Shown: positions 35,027 through 45,680, numbered from the stretch's first letter. The stretch: 64,000 bases of DNA from an uncultured Kordia sp. (GCF_947489565.1 NZ_CANLEA010000014.1:1-64000); one strand, 5' to 3'. Numbers and translations are program-made. The notes: generated by a model not told the origin, from the sequence alone.

Positions 35027-36787
35027 ATGAAAGCATCTAATAACGCATTTTCAAATGTATATTATTACTTAATCATTGTCTTCTCCTTCTGTATATTCTC
35101 CTGTACAGATTCAGATAAAAAAGAAGATACTTCCGTAAACATAGAGTTTTCGTTCCCAACGGCACATTATAAAGAAGCATTAGACGGAAGATTGATCTTA
35201 TTAATCTCAAAAGATATAGAAACCGAACCGCGCTTTCAACTTCGAGATGATTCCAAAACTTGTCAAGGCTTCGGAATGGATATTACCGACTGGAAACCGA
35301 ATGAAACACAACAATTTGATGCAACTGCGTTTGGATATCCTATACAAAGCTTTGCAGATTTACCATCGGGGGAATTTTATGTGCAAGCCCTATTTCATAA
35401 ATACGAAACTTTTAATCGTGCAGACGGACATGTAGTAAAATTACCAATGGACAGAGGCGAAGGACAACAATGGAATCGCGCGCCAGGCAACCTCTACTCT
35501 ACGCCGCAAAAAGTTACGATTAAAGATGGACAACTTCCATCACTAAACATACAATTCGATCAAAAAATACCACCGATTACAGCACCTGAGGACACAAAAT
35601 ATGTAAAGCATATAAAAATCAAAAGTAAAATATTAAGTGATTTTTGGGGAAGAGATATGTATATAGGCGCGCATGTATTATTGCCTGAAGGTTGGGATAC
35701 ACATCCGAATGTAAAATATCCGCTTGCCATTATGCACGGACATTTTCCAAAGGATTTTGGAGGATTTCGAACCACACCTCCCGATCCGAATCTGAAACCA
35801 GAATACAGTGAACGATTTGATGTAGAAGGCTATAATGTAATGGTACAACAAGAAGCGTATGATTTTTATAAAACTTGGACAAGTCCTGATTTTCCTAGAG
35901 TCATTGCCATTAAAATTCAACATCCAACACAATACTATGACGATTCGTACGCCGTAAACAGTGAAGCACAAGGACCGTATGGCGATGCGCTTACCTATGA
36001 ACTCATTCCTTACATTGAGCAACAATTTAGAGGCATCGGAGAAGGCTGGTCGCGCTTTGTATATGGCGGAAGCACTGGTGGATGGGAAGCATTAGCAGTA
36101 CAAGTAAAATATCCTAAGGAATACGGAATGTGTTTTGCGGCGTGTCCCGATCCAATCGATTTTAGAGCGTATTGTTTGGTAAACATTTACGAAGACGAGA
36201 ACGCATATTATGAGGAAGGAACTTTTAGAAAAACCTTGGTTGCTGGGCATCGAGATTACTTAGGAAATGTAGATGCTACCTTGAAAGATATGAATTACCG
36301 TGAATTGGTCTTAGGTACCAAAGGACGCTCAGGACAGCAATGGGATATTTGGGAAGCTACGTATTCTCCCATCGACAAAGAAGGATATCCGAAGCGAATT
36401 TGGAATCGCCTTACAGGAGAAATTGATAAAGAAGTGGCTGCCTACTGGAAAGAAAATTACGATCTCGCTTATATTATGAAAAGAGACTGGGCAACACACG
36501 GAAACGATTGGAAACATAAAATTCACTTGTATTGTGGCGATATGGACAATTATTATTTGAACAACGCTGTATACCTTGCGGAAGAAATCTTATCAGAAAC
36601 CACTGAACCTTATTACGACGGTGAAGTAGACTATGGCGATCGTGCAGAACATTGTTGGAACGGAGATCACGACAATGGAAATCACATTAGCCGATTGCGC
36701 TATCACCGCATGTTTATCAAAAAATATGTAGAAAAGGTTCATAAAGTAGCTCCAAAAAATGCTGACTTAACAAGTTGGAGGTATTGA
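35027..36787 (+). CDS. esterase-like alpha/beta hydrolase lipoprotein
   Basis: A 586-residue probable lipoprotein: the N-terminal hydrophobic stretch ends in IFSC (Cys near 26). Residues 40-180 are a strand-rich domain. From about 195 onward the sequence looks like the putative-esterase alpha/beta hydrolase fold: YPLAIMHGHFPKDFGG near 234, and YGGSTGGWEALAVQVKYP near 346 with the nucleophile-elbow Ser in GGSTGG. The late segment HDNGNHISRLRYHRMF is a likely source of the catalytic His. It is probably a periplasmic or outer-membrane hydrolase of esters; the substrate is unknown. It has its own conserved promoter. Confidence 0.8.
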   Translation: MKASNNAFSNVYYYLIIVFSFCIFSCTDSDKKEDTSVNIEFSFPTAHYKEALDGRLILLISKDIETEPRFQLRDDSKTCQGFGMDITDWKPNETQQFDATAFGYPIQSFADLPSGEFYVQALFHKYETFNRADGHVVKLPMDRGEGQQWNRAPGNLYSTPQKVTIKDGQLPSLNIQFDQKIPPITAPEDTKYVKHIKIKSKILSDFWGRDMYIGAHVLLPEGWDTHPNVKYPLAIMHGHFPKDFGGFRTTPPDPNLKPEYSERFDVEGYNVMVQQEAYDFYKTWTSPDFPRVIAIKIQHPTQYYDDSYAVNSEAQGPYGDALTYELIPYIEQQFRGIGEGWSRFVYGGSTGGWEALAVQVKYPKEYGMCFAACPDPIDFRAYCLVNIYEDENAYYEEGTFRKTLVAGHRDYLGNVDATLKDMNYRELVLGTKGRSGQQWDIWEATYSPIDKEGYPKRIWNRLTGEIDKEVAAYWKENYDLAYIMKRDWATHGNDWKHKIHLYCGDMDNYYLNNAVYLAEEILSETTEPYYDGEVDYGDRAEHCWNGDHDNGNHISRLRYHRMFIKKYVEKVHKVAPKNADLTSWRY

Positions 36788-36799
36788 ATTTCCAAATAC

Positions 36800-36951
36800 A
36801 TCTCGATACAATTTTCTATCGAAAATCACTCGATGTGACGTCTTGAGTTTGATACGTCATTGCGAACAAAGTGAAGCAATCTGTAACTTTAAATAACAGA
36901 TATGTTTTATGATAAACAGATCACCACGTCACTAAGTTCCTCGTGATGACG
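36800..36951. repeat. two dispersed repeat elements in the gap before the BNR protein
   Basis: 36801-36840 is the reverse complement of the element at 112-153 (TCTCGATAC ... CACTCGATGTGACG). 36854-36951 is an imperfect inverted repeat: CGTCATTGCGAAC ... GAAGCAATCTG on the left and CAGATCACC ... CTCGTGATGACG on the right. The right part of the 36788-37106 gap shows only AT-rich sequence. Confidence 0.65.
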
Positions 36952-37106
36952 AATCATAAGTGTAAAGTCATAATTTTATTAGAATCGCTTACTTTTGTCA
37001 TAGAAATCGATGTGACGACTAGTGTAACCTATTCATAATAAACCATTATCAAAATAATAACCAAACTCTTTTTACCTTTACATACATCACCAACCAAAAC
37101 CACCAT

Positions 37107-40100
37107 ATGAAAACATTTAAATTGCTCCTCATTTGCATATTGTTACTTCCTGTATACAATCATGCACAAAAAAGAAAAAAGAAACAAAAAACACCTGCAA
37201 TACAACTCACAGACTCTTTATTTCACGGCTTAAAATGGCGAAATATTGGTCCATTTAGAGGCGGAAGAAGTGTCGCTTCTACAGGAGTTATTGGACAACC
37301 ACGCACCTATTATATGGGTTCTACTGGTGGCGGTGTGTATAAAACTACCGATGCTGGTATTACTTGGAAAAACGTTTCTGATACATTTTTCAAAATGGGA
37401 TCTGTCGGCGCCATTGCAGTATCTGAAAGTGATACCAATATTGTAATCGTTGGTATGGGAGAACATGCTGCACGTGGTGTCATGACTTCTATGGGAGACG
37501 GCGTATACAAATCGATGGACGCAGGAAAAACTTGGAAACATATAGGATTAGAAAACACACATCATATTTCAGATGTCATTATACATCCTACGAATCCAGA
37601 TATTATATATGTTACAGCACAAGGCGCACAATATGCACCTACTAAGGAACGCGGAATTTATAGAACGACCAATGGTGGAACTACTTGGGAAAAGGTTTTA
37701 TATATAAATGATACTACAGGAGCTTCTTCCCTATCGATGGATATGAAAAACCCTCGAATTTTATATGCATCAATGTGGCAACATCGTCGTTATCCTTGGT
37801 ATATGGAATCGGGAGGCGAACATTCTGGTCTGTACAAATCTACGGATGGTGGCGATACATGGACAAAACTAAAAGAAGGCTTACCAAAAGCATCTGGAAA
37901 ATCAGGAATTTCGGTATCGAGAGCGAATCCAGAACGTGTATTTGCTGTGATTGAAGCAGAAGGCAAAAAAGGTGGTGTCTATCGTTCTGATGATGCAGGG
38001 AAAAAGTGGATTCAAGTCAACGGCAATCGTGTCAATATTGCACGATCGTGGTATTATATGGAAATTTTTGCCGATCCGCAAAATGAAAACGTAGTATATG
38101 TGTTAAATGCTCCTGTAATGAAATCTATTGATGGAGGAAAAAGTTTTACGAATATTCCTGTGCCGCATGGCGATAATCATCATTTATGGATCAATCCGCA
38201 TGACAATGCCAATTTGATCAACTCGAATGATGGTGGCGCTAATATTTCTTTTAATGGTGGGAAAAGTTGGAGTACGCAACAAAATCAGCCAACATCACAA
38301 TTCTATCGTGTCATTACAGATAATTTAGTGCCGTATAATGTGTATGGTGGACAACAAGACAACTCAGCCATTGCTATTGCCAGTCGTACCAATGATGGTG
38401 GAATTGATTGGAAAGATTGGTATTCGGTAGCTGGTGGCGAAAGTGCTTTCATTGCCTTTGATCCTGACAATCCAGAAACGGTATATGGCGGAACGTATCA
38501 AGGTAATATTGGTGTTTGGACAAAATCTTCTAGAGCTCAAAAAGCAATCAAACAATATCCAGAATTAGGATTAAGCATTGCACCAAAAGATGCTAAATAC
38601 CGTTACAATTGGAATGCTCCTATTATATCTTCTCCACACAATAGAAAAACGATTTATCATGCAGGAAATGTGGTTTTTAAGACTACGGACGAAGGTAGCA
38701 GTTGGACGATCGTAAGTCCAGATTTGACAAAGAACGAAACAGAAAAACACGGTCCTGGAGGCGGTCCATATACCAACGAAGCTGCTGGAGGCGAGAATTA
38801 CAATACATTGACGGCATTGGTGGAATCGCAACATGAAGAAGGTGTATTATATGCAGGAAGCGACGACGGATTATTACATATTACTAGAAATGGCGGTGCG
38901 AATTGGGAAAATATTACCCCAAAAGGTATTGAAGATGGAATTATCAATAGTATAGATATTTCTGAACACGATCCTGCTACTGCGTATATAGTGATTATGC
39001 GATACAAATCCTTAGACTTGAGTTCGTATATTTTTAAAACCAACGATTATGGAAAATCGTGGACAAAGATTGTAAATGGTTTGAATGATCCGAATGGTTT
39101 TGCAAGAGTCGTAAGAGCCGATAAAAAACGAAAAGGATTGTTATATGCAGGTACCGAAACTGGATTGTATGTTTCAAATGATGATGGTGCTTTTTGGCAA
39201 CGTTTGAATTTAGGATTACCAGTAGTTGCCATTAACGATCTCACCATACAAGACAATGATTTAGTTGCGGCAACATCTGGACGTGGATTTTGGATTTTGG
39301 ATGATTTGGGTGCGCTTCAAAATATAACTTCTCAGACTAAGTCTGTTCAGATATTTCAACCAAAAGCAAGTTACCGAATCTTTGGAGGTGTTTCTAAAGC
39401 CACAGGACAAGGTACGAATCCTAGAAGCGGCGTAACCTTCGATTACTATTTAAATACAGACGCTGATACTTTAGATTTAAAATTGGAAGTCTTACAAGGT
39501 TCAAAAGTGATAAGAACTTATACGAACAAAGTGCCAAAGAAATTCAGATCTTGGCCAGGCGGACCTGCAAAACCAGAAGTTTTACCTTCTAAAAAAGGCT
39601 ATCATAGATTTACGTGGGACTTCGCTAGAGAGGCTTTACCTTCTATCAATAAAGTGTTTGTTTTTGGCGGACATGCGGGATCTAATGTAGCGCCAGGAAA
39701 TTATACTTTACGATTAGCCTTAGAAGATGAAAGTGTGGAAACTAGAGTTACCATTCTTCCTAATCCAGCTATAAAGTCATCGTCACAAGATTTTACCGAA
39801 CAACAAGAAATGTTAGTTACGATTGAAAATACTGTTAAAAACATGCATGAGTCTGTAAATCAGATGCGTTCTGCAAAAACACAACTGAATACGTATGCCA
39901 AACTTCTAAAAAATAATGAAGAAGCAAAACCATTGATAGAAAAAGGAGAAGCCTTATTAAAGCGCATCAACAGTTGGGAAGAGAATTTAATCCAAGTGGA
40001 ACAGAAAACCTTTCAAGATGTCATCAATTTTAATAATAAACTCAATGCGCAATTGATTGTATTATTACGCTATATAGACCAACCTAGTCCAAAAGTAACA

Positions 40101-40262
40101 CAAGGCGCCAAACAACGTTTGAATGATTTACTAAACGATTGGCAAGTCTACACCAACGAACGCGATGCTATTATAAACACTGAGATGAATGCATATAATG
40201 AATTGTACAAATCATTGAATATTCCTGCGTTGATTATTGAGAAGAAATCAAAAACTGATTAA
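37107..40262 (+). CDS. secreted BNR/sortilin-like beta-propeller protein
   Basis: A 1051-residue protein with signal peptide (MKTFKLLLICILLLPVYNHAQ). It is built from many BNR/VPS10-type repeats, each with a S/T-x-D-x-G-x-T-W box: TTDAGITWKNV, SMDAGKTWKHI, TTNGGTTWEKV, STDGGDTWTKL, TTDEGSSWTIV, TNDYGKSWTKI, SNDDGAFWQRL. The repeats span about 45-720 and suggest two propellers. A strand-rich module (about 740-890) and a helical C-terminus (about 900-1051) follow. This architecture is usually annotated as a glycosyl-hydrolase-like or sortilin-N-terminal protein, but no glycosidase residues can be assigned. There is no T9SS tail. It is a single gene. Confidence 0.85.
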   Translation: MKTFKLLLICILLLPVYNHAQKRKKKQKTPAIQLTDSLFHGLKWRNIGPFRGGRSVASTGVIGQPRTYYMGSTGGGVYKTTDAGITWKNVSDTFFKMGSVGAIAVSESDTNIVIVGMGEHAARGVMTSMGDGVYKSMDAGKTWKHIGLENTHHISDVIIHPTNPDIIYVTAQGAQYAPTKERGIYRTTNGGTTWEKVLYINDTTGASSLSMDMKNPRILYASMWQHRRYPWYMESGGEHSGLYKSTDGGDTWTKLKEGLPKASGKSGISVSRANPERVFAVIEAEGKKGGVYRSDDAGKKWIQVNGNRVNIARSWYYMEIFADPQNENVVYVLNAPVMKSIDGGKSFTNIPVPHGDNHHLWINPHDNANLINSNDGGANISFNGGKSWSTQQNQPTSQFYRVITDNLVPYNVYGGQQDNSAIAIASRTNDGGIDWKDWYSVAGGESAFIAFDPDNPETVYGGTYQGNIGVWTKSSRAQKAIKQYPELGLSIAPKDAKYRYNWNAPIISSPHNRKTIYHAGNVVFKTTDEGSSWTIVSPDLTKNETEKHGPGGGPYTNEAAGGENYNTLTALVESQHEEGVLYAGSDDGLLHITRNGGANWENITPKGIEDGIINSIDISEHDPATAYIVIMRYKSLDLSSYIFKTNDYGKSWTKIVNGLNDPNGFARVVRADKKRKGLLYAGTETGLYVSNDDGAFWQRLNLGLPVVAINDLTIQDNDLVAATSGRGFWILDDLGALQNITSQTKSVQIFQPKASYRIFGGVSKATGQGTNPRSGVTFDYYLNTDADTLDLKLEVLQGSKVIRTYTNKVPKKFRSWPGGPAKPEVLPSKKGYHRFTWDFAREALPSINKVFVFGGHAGSNVAPGNYTLRLALEDESVETRVTILPNPAIKSSSQDFTEQQEMLVTIENTVKNMHESVNQMRSAKTQLNTYAKLLKNNEEAKPLIEKGEALLKRINSWEENLIQVEQKTFQDVINFNNKLNAQLIVLLRYIDQPSPKVTQGAKQRLNDLLNDWQVYTNERDAIINTEMNAYNELYKSLNIPALIIEKKSKTD

Positions 40263-40324
40263 GTGTAGGTTTTTGATTTTTTATTAAAGTTAGTTTTCAT
40301 TATAACAAAATAAATGTTGGAATT

Positions 40325-41611
40325 ATGAATAAAAAAATAGGACTTAAAGAAGCCATGTCTATCGGAATTGGAGGCATGGTTGGAGGTGGAATTTTTGCGG
40401 TATTAGGTTTGGCTGTTTCCCTTGCGCAAGGTGGCACACCCATAGCTTTTTTATTTGCTGGGCTTTTAGCTTTGATTACATCGTATAGCTATGTAAAATT
40501 GTCTATGAAATATCCAGACCGAGGCGGAACCGTTAAATTTATGAATCAAGGTTTTGGAAAATCTATATTTAGTGGCGGAATAAACAATTTACTTTGGATT
40601 AGCTATATTATTATGCTATCGCTTTATGCTTCAGCATTTGGTTCTTATGCTCCTAACCTCTTCTCTATTTTTGACAAATCAATTGACGCTCATATCTATA
40701 CTAGTTTTATTATCATATTAGCCACCGCTATAAATTATTATAGTATTAAAGTTGTTGGTAAAATTGAATCGTATGCAGTAATTATAAAGCTTGTTATATT
40801 GCTTTCATTTATTTTGATTGGCGTATATGGACTTATTGGCAACCCAAATTTGTCTCAACTTTCAATAACAAAATGGGAAACTCCTATAAAACTTTTAACA
40901 GGCGGTATGGTCATATTTGTCGCTTATGAAGGCTTTGAACTTATTGCAAATGCAGCGCCCGATATTAAAAATCCTAAAAAGAATATTCCCAGAGCTTATT
41001 ATTATTCTGTAATCTTTGTGATTTTGCTATATATTGTAATTGCGGCAGTTACTGTAGGTTCGCTTCCATTTGAACAAATTGCTACTGCAGAAGATTATGT
41101 ACTAGCCGAAGCTGCAAAGCCAATGTTAGGAAAAATTGGATTTAGTATTATTACAGTTGCTGCATTGATATCAACTTTTTCTGCTATCAATGCTTCATTG
41201 TATGGCGGAAGTCGTGTAAGTTATGAAATAGCCGAAGACGATGAACTACCGCATCAATTAACGTATAAATTGTGGAATCAACCGATTGGATTATTAATTA
41301 CTGCTGTGTTAACGCTCGTTATTGCCAACCTTTTACAATTAGAAAGTATTTCAACTGCAGGAAGTGTCGGTTTTTTATTGATTTTTGCAATGGTAAATTA
41401 TGTTGGCTTTAAATTGAGAAAAGAAATTAACGGGAATTTCATAATTCCGCTCTTTGGGTTTATTGCATGTTTATTAGCACTTGTTGTACTTATCAGTCAA
41501 CAAATAAAAACAAATAGAACTGGAGTCATCATTGCAGTGTCTATTATAGTGATGTGCTTTGCTTTAGAGTGGATTTACAAGAAAGTTGTGCCTAAAAAAG
41601 GCAGGCAATAG
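40325..41611 (+). CDS. APC-family amino acid permease
   Basis: A 428-residue inner-membrane transporter of the amino acid-polyamine-organocation superfamily with about 12 transmembrane helices. The first helix carries the unwound IGIGGMVGGGIFAVLG (about 13-28), the substrate-binding GxG motif. A later GGMVIFVAYEGFELIANAA (about 197-215) matches the helix 6 region, and PDIKNPKKNIPRA the loop after it. It probably imports amino acids using the proton gradient. It is 62 bp downstream of the BNR protein gene in the same direction. Substrate specificity is not readable. Confidence 0.9.
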   Translation: MNKKIGLKEAMSIGIGGMVGGGIFAVLGLAVSLAQGGTPIAFLFAGLLALITSYSYVKLSMKYPDRGGTVKFMNQGFGKSIFSGGINNLLWISYIIMLSLYASAFGSYAPNLFSIFDKSIDAHIYTSFIIILATAINYYSIKVVGKIESYAVIIKLVILLSFILIGVYGLIGNPNLSQLSITKWETPIKLLTGGMVIFVAYEGFELIANAAPDIKNPKKNIPRAYYYSVIFVILLYIVIAAVTVGSLPFEQIATAEDYVLAEAAKPMLGKIGFSIITVAALISTFSAINASLYGGSRVSYEIAEDDELPHQLTYKLWNQPIGLLITAVLTLVIANLLQLESISTAGSVGFLLIFAMVNYVGFKLRKEINGNFIIPLFGFIACLLALVVLISQQIKTNRTGVIIAVSIIVMCFALEWIYKKVVPKKGRQ

Positions 41612-41698
41612 TTTCGTTTTTAATTCCTAGATCAATCAGTAAACATTTCTGTGTATCTGATTGAGAAATCATCGAAAAATAATTTATAATTTTAAAAT

Positions 41699-42133
41699 AT
41701 GGCAAAGAACAAAACAACACAGACAGAAGTTAATGTTTTTGATTTTATCGATTCGTATGTTGATAAAGAACAAAAGAAATTGGATAGTCATAAATTAATT
41801 GAACTCATGAGCGAATGGTCTGGTTCTAAACCAAGAATGTGGGGACCAACTATTATTGGTTTTGGTCGTTATCATTATAAATATGCCAGCGGACACGAAG
41901 GCAATGCTCCGATTTTAGGATTCTCGCCAAGAAAAGCACAATTCTCACTCTATATCTATTCTAAAACAGAAAAGAGTGATGCTTTGCTGAAAGATTTTGG
42001 CAAATTTAAAATGGGAAAAGCTTGTATTTACATTAAAAAACTTGACGATATTGATATATCGATCTTAGAACAAATCTGTAAGGAATCCATTGCCTATATC
42101 AATGAACATCATGAGTGTGGTGCGTGTAAATAG
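41699..42133 (+). CDS. DUF1801 domain protein
   Basis: A 144-residue cytoplasmic protein matching DUF1801 (YdhG-like) as remembered: WSGSKPRMWGPTIIGFGRYHYKYASG (two adjacent blocks, about 40-65), LGFSPRKAQFSLYI near 74 and FGKFKMGKACIYIKKLDDID near 101. This family has a small alpha/beta fold of unknown biochemical role. It ends with Cys-containing HECGACK. It may be co-transcribed with the upstream permease across 87 bp, though no link in function is evident. Confidence 0.88.
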   Translation: MAKNKTTQTEVNVFDFIDSYVDKEQKKLDSHKLIELMSEWSGSKPRMWGPTIIGFGRYHYKYASGHEGNAPILGFSPRKAQFSLYIYSKTEKSDALLKDFGKFKMGKACIYIKKLDDIDISILEQICKESIAYINEHHECGACK

Positions 42134-42212
42134 CACTTCTTGTGATGTATATTGAGTTTGTAAAAAGCCAGTCAAAAAATTTACACTGAGCCTGTCGAAG
42201 TGTACGGGAAAC

Positions 42213-42247
42213 CACATTGTGTATGTGTGAGTTTTGTTTTAAATTTA
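42213..42247 (+). promoter_or_regulatory. promoter of lipoprotein gene 42305
   Basis: CACATTG (42213-42219), 20 bp, TAAATTTA (42240-42247). The 17 bases TACGGGAAACCACATTG are identical to those at 30389-30405. The leader is about 50 nt. Just upstream TACACT / AGTGTA (about 42182-42204) forms a small hairpin around GAGCCTGTCGA. Confidence 0.65.
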
Positions 42248-42304
42248 GAGAACTTACAAAAGTTCCTTTAGTATATCTGTGAAAGGAATTATAAAATATC
42301 AAAA

Positions 42305-42964
42305 ATGAAGTCATTCTATTTATTCGTAGTCATTTCAATAACCTTGTTTAGTTGTTCTAATTCATCGCAATGTAAAGATCTAGAAAGCGCATATCCTCCT
42401 GAAATATTTACACTTTATCAACACAAAGGAAAAGACTATAATGCTATTAAAGTCTTTAAGATTTCGGAAAATCAAATTCAAGTCAATCATATATCCATAA
42501 CTCCAGCAGAAGATTTGGCGCCTCTTCAACAAACATTGGTCAAAAAAGAACTCTTTTCTATTGAGGAAAAAGATCGTATTAAAGAAAAATATAAAAAGGC
42601 GTATTCACTACAGCTAAAACATACAAACGATGTATTCTGGATTCAAATCCAACCAACGAAAGAAATGCTTGGAGACAAAAAGGATTTCGAATACAGAGAT
42701 ATGATAGAAGATTTAATCAACAAAGAACTGATGAACAATAATGCAGGAATCTTTTTTGCTGGTCATGTCGGTCATACAGGATTAAATATGCTTTGTCATT
42801 ACTATAAAGAACGAGTAGCTATAGAATCTATTTTTAAAATTCTTTGCGAAAATGGTTTGGAAGATCATACCTTAATAGCAAAAAGAGTGCATGTAGCAGA
42901 TGCAGATTGGATTCATGAAGTTGTATATCCACTAGGTTTTACGGGCGAATTTCAGTCACTCTAA
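42305..42964 (+). CDS. hypothetical lipoprotein
   Basis: A 219-residue probable lipoprotein: the N-terminal helix MKSFYLFVVISITLFSC ends in a lipobox Cys near 17. The middle is charged helices (VKKELFSIEEKDRIKEKYKKAY near 80). The C-terminal part has a His-rich stretch, GHVGHTGLNMLCHYYKERVA near 157, that could bind a metal. I do not recognise a family. It has its own conserved promoter and is followed by 272 bp without a recognisable gene. Confidence 0.7.
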   Translation: MKSFYLFVVISITLFSCSNSSQCKDLESAYPPEIFTLYQHKGKDYNAIKVFKISENQIQVNHISITPAEDLAPLQQTLVKKELFSIEEKDRIKEKYKKAYSLQLKHTNDVFWIQIQPTKEMLGDKKDFEYRDMIEDLINKELMNNNAGIFFAGHVGHTGLNMLCHYYKERVAIESIFKILCENGLEDHTLIAKRVHVADADWIHEVVYPLGFTGEFQSL

Positions 42965-43236
42965 TAAGTTCTTGACTTACCTAAATTCCTATTAGAGATC
43001 ATTTTATAAGAAGTGTTTTTGCAACAAACATTCATACATACAACCTTAAGTAACATTAAAAAAATAAAGCATCAATGAATACTTCGTTTTATCCAAAAAA
43101 TCATTTACAAAAAGAAGACAATTTTATTTTTCTGATTTCCTCAACAGCGTTCCATAATCATCCCTAATTATTCCAAATATTTACTATATTCGTCGATCAA
43201 GTTAAAAAACTACAAACCATCAAATAATTACATACA

Positions 43237-45471
43237 TTGGAAGGAACACCTAAAAAAGGCATTCAAGGATTAGTTGAAAATTGGCAAAGTGATTTAATTG
43301 CAGCAGTGAGTGTCGCACTCATAGCTTTACCACTTTCTTTAGGTATTGCGTTGGCAGCGGGAGCACCTGCAATGTCCGGTATCTTTTCGGCAATTATTGG
43401 AGGTGTTGTTACAACGCTGTATCGCGGTGGTCACATATCAGTGAATGGACCAGCTAAAGGTGTTATCGGAGTTATACTTTGGGGAATTGTCACTATGGAT
43501 GACGGTTCTGGTCAAGCCTTTAATTATGTATTGGCAGCAATCGTTATTTCTGGAGCGCTTCAAATGTTATTGGGAATATTAAAATTAGGACGATTGGCAG
43601 ATATTTTCCATTCTTCCGTAATTCATGGTATTTTAGCAGCCATTGGGATTATCATATTTGCAAAACAGATTCATGTGGCTATGGGTACACATTCTGATGA
43701 TCCAAGCATCGTACAAAACCTTATTGATGCAGTTGTGTACTTACCGCAAGCCAATCCTTTTGTGCTTATTATTGCATTGACAGGATTACTTTTATTACTC
43801 TTTCATTCCAAAATTAGTAACCGAATTTTCCATTTATTGCCTACACCAATGTGGGTCATAGCGCTTTCTATTCCGTTTGTATATGCTTTCAATTTCTTTG
43901 ATCAACAAACACTGTCATTCTTTGGAAAAGCGTATGAAGTAGGACCTACCCTTTTATTAGACATACCTGATACGATTACAGATTCTATCATGCTTCCAAA
44001 CTTTGGTAAAATCACTACTATTGAATTCTGGATCACCGTATTTTCCATTTTGATTATTTCAAGTATTGAATCTTTAGCTATTGCAAAAGCTGTAGATAAA
44101 ATTGATCCTTACAAACGTAAAACAGATTTAAATAAGGATTTAACAGGGATTGGCTTAAGTACGATGGTTGCTGGTATGATAGGAGGTTTACCAATCATTG
44201 CTGTAATTATTCGTAGTACCGTTAATATCCACAATGGAGCAAAAACAAAATGGTCTAACATGTACCAAGGACTTTTATTACTCGTTTTTATAGTGATATT
44301 GAGTCCAATCATGCGACAAGTGCCACTATGCGCTTTTGCTATTCTACTGGTTTACACAGGATTTAAACTCGCATCACCATCTGTCTTTAAACAAATGTAT
44401 AGTCAAGGAACAGAGCAACTTGTATTCTTTGTTGCCACAATGGTTTTAACACTCTACACAAATTTATTAATCGGTTTATTGGGTGGATTGATACTGGCAC
44501 TAGCCACTCACATGCTATTGGCAAGGCTTTCCATTCCTCAGTTTTTCAGGATGGTGTATAAATCGCGTACAAAATTGATCAAACGTACGGATGGCGGTTT
44601 CGATTTAAAAATTAGAGGGATTGCTAATTTCTTAGGCATTCTAAAAGTAGATAAATTGGTGTCTCAAATTCCTGCTGGAGCGGACGTCAATATTGATTTA
44701 TCCGAAACAAGACTTGTAGGTATTACGTATATGGATTATCTCGTGGAATATTTAAAATCACAAAGAGCCACAGGCGGTGAGGTTTTTATTACTGGATTGG
44801 ATTCCCATGTTTCTTCCTCTACCTATAATAGAGCCTTAAAAATTTGTTTGACTAGTAATACCACTAAATTATCGCAACGACAAAAACGATTACGAAATTT
44901 AGCAACTGAAAAAGATTATCAATACTCCAACAATACTGATTGGAATACGAGTTATTTAAAGAAGTTTCACTTTTTTGAAATTAGACCTATTGAGCGCAAG
45001 TACAATTGTTTGAAAGGAACATTTAAAGATATCGATGTGTCTTGGGAAATTGCGGATGTCACTTTCAATGAAGGTCAGGCTTTTACCGCTGAGACGTTTA
45101 ATACAACGCTCATGGTCTTAAAATTGAATAAAAAGATTCCTATTTTCACGATGGAAAAAGAAGCTGTCTTAGAAAAGTTATTTGACCGAATGATGGCATT
45201 TACGGGCTACAAAGACATTGACTTCAAAATGTATCCGGATTTTTCTAAAAAATTCCTGTTGATGGGGAATAATGAAGCTGAGATTCGCTCTTTCTTTACA
45301 GAAGAAATCATTCGCTTTTTCGAAAATCACCAGATTTATCATTTAGAAAGCAATGGAGAATCACTAATTATTTTTGATAAAATTAAATTGGCCAGAACCG
45401 ATGAAACCCTTGCGTTTATAAAATACGGTAAAGAATTGGCTGCGCTCTTGGATGCTAGAACAACTTCATAA
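43237..45471 (+). CDS. SulP-family inorganic anion transporter
   Basis: A 744-residue inner-membrane transporter. WQSDLIAAVSVALIALPLSLGIALAAG near the N-terminus (two adjacent blocks, about 16-42) is the SulP signature. About ten transmembrane helices run to about 430 (ISVNGPAKGVIGVIL near 68, GGLPIIAVIIRSTVNIHNGAK near 312). A cytoplasmic STAS-like domain follows (VNIDLSETRLVGITYMDYLV near 485), and then a further region of about 200 residues of unknown type. Substrates in the family are sulfate, bicarbonate or other anions. The predicted start is TTG at 43237, needed to keep the conserved N-terminus; no ATG is close. Confidence 0.9.
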   Translation: MEGTPKKGIQGLVENWQSDLIAAVSVALIALPLSLGIALAAGAPAMSGIFSAIIGGVVTTLYRGGHISVNGPAKGVIGVILWGIVTMDDGSGQAFNYVLAAIVISGALQMLLGILKLGRLADIFHSSVIHGILAAIGIIIFAKQIHVAMGTHSDDPSIVQNLIDAVVYLPQANPFVLIIALTGLLLLLFHSKISNRIFHLLPTPMWVIALSIPFVYAFNFFDQQTLSFFGKAYEVGPTLLLDIPDTITDSIMLPNFGKITTIEFWITVFSILIISSIESLAIAKAVDKIDPYKRKTDLNKDLTGIGLSTMVAGMIGGLPIIAVIIRSTVNIHNGAKTKWSNMYQGLLLLVFIVILSPIMRQVPLCAFAILLVYTGFKLASPSVFKQMYSQGTEQLVFFVATMVLTLYTNLLIGLLGGLILALATHMLLARLSIPQFFRMVYKSRTKLIKRTDGGFDLKIRGIANFLGILKVDKLVSQIPAGADVNIDLSETRLVGITYMDYLVEYLKSQRATGGEVFITGLDSHVSSSTYNRALKICLTSNTTKLSQRQKRLRNLATEKDYQYSNNTDWNTSYLKKFHFFEIRPIERKYNCLKGTFKDIDVSWEIADVTFNEGQAFTAETFNTTLMVLKLNKKIPIFTMEKEAVLEKLFDRMMAFTGYKDIDFKMYPDFSKKFLLMGNNEAEIRSFFTEEIIRFFENHQIYHLESNGESLIIFDKIKLARTDETLAFIKYGKELAALLDARTTS

Positions 45472-45680
45472 TAACGAAACCTAGTTATCTTCTCTCCTAC
45501 TACTTTTTTATTTGAGAAGAATGGTTTTTTGGATTGTTATTCCTGCTTGTCACATTGAATGTTCAAGTTAGTTTTTGTTTTTGCACTTATTTTCTCAAAA
45601 TATTTACACTTAGTCTTTGCTTTACATTATAAAGTACAATTAAAGCAAACGACAGAAATTGAATAAAAGAAATTAAGAAT

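Noticed and set aside
43075-43167. 30-codon open frame in the gap before the SulP gene
   Set aside because: Too short, with no recognisable features or conserved context.
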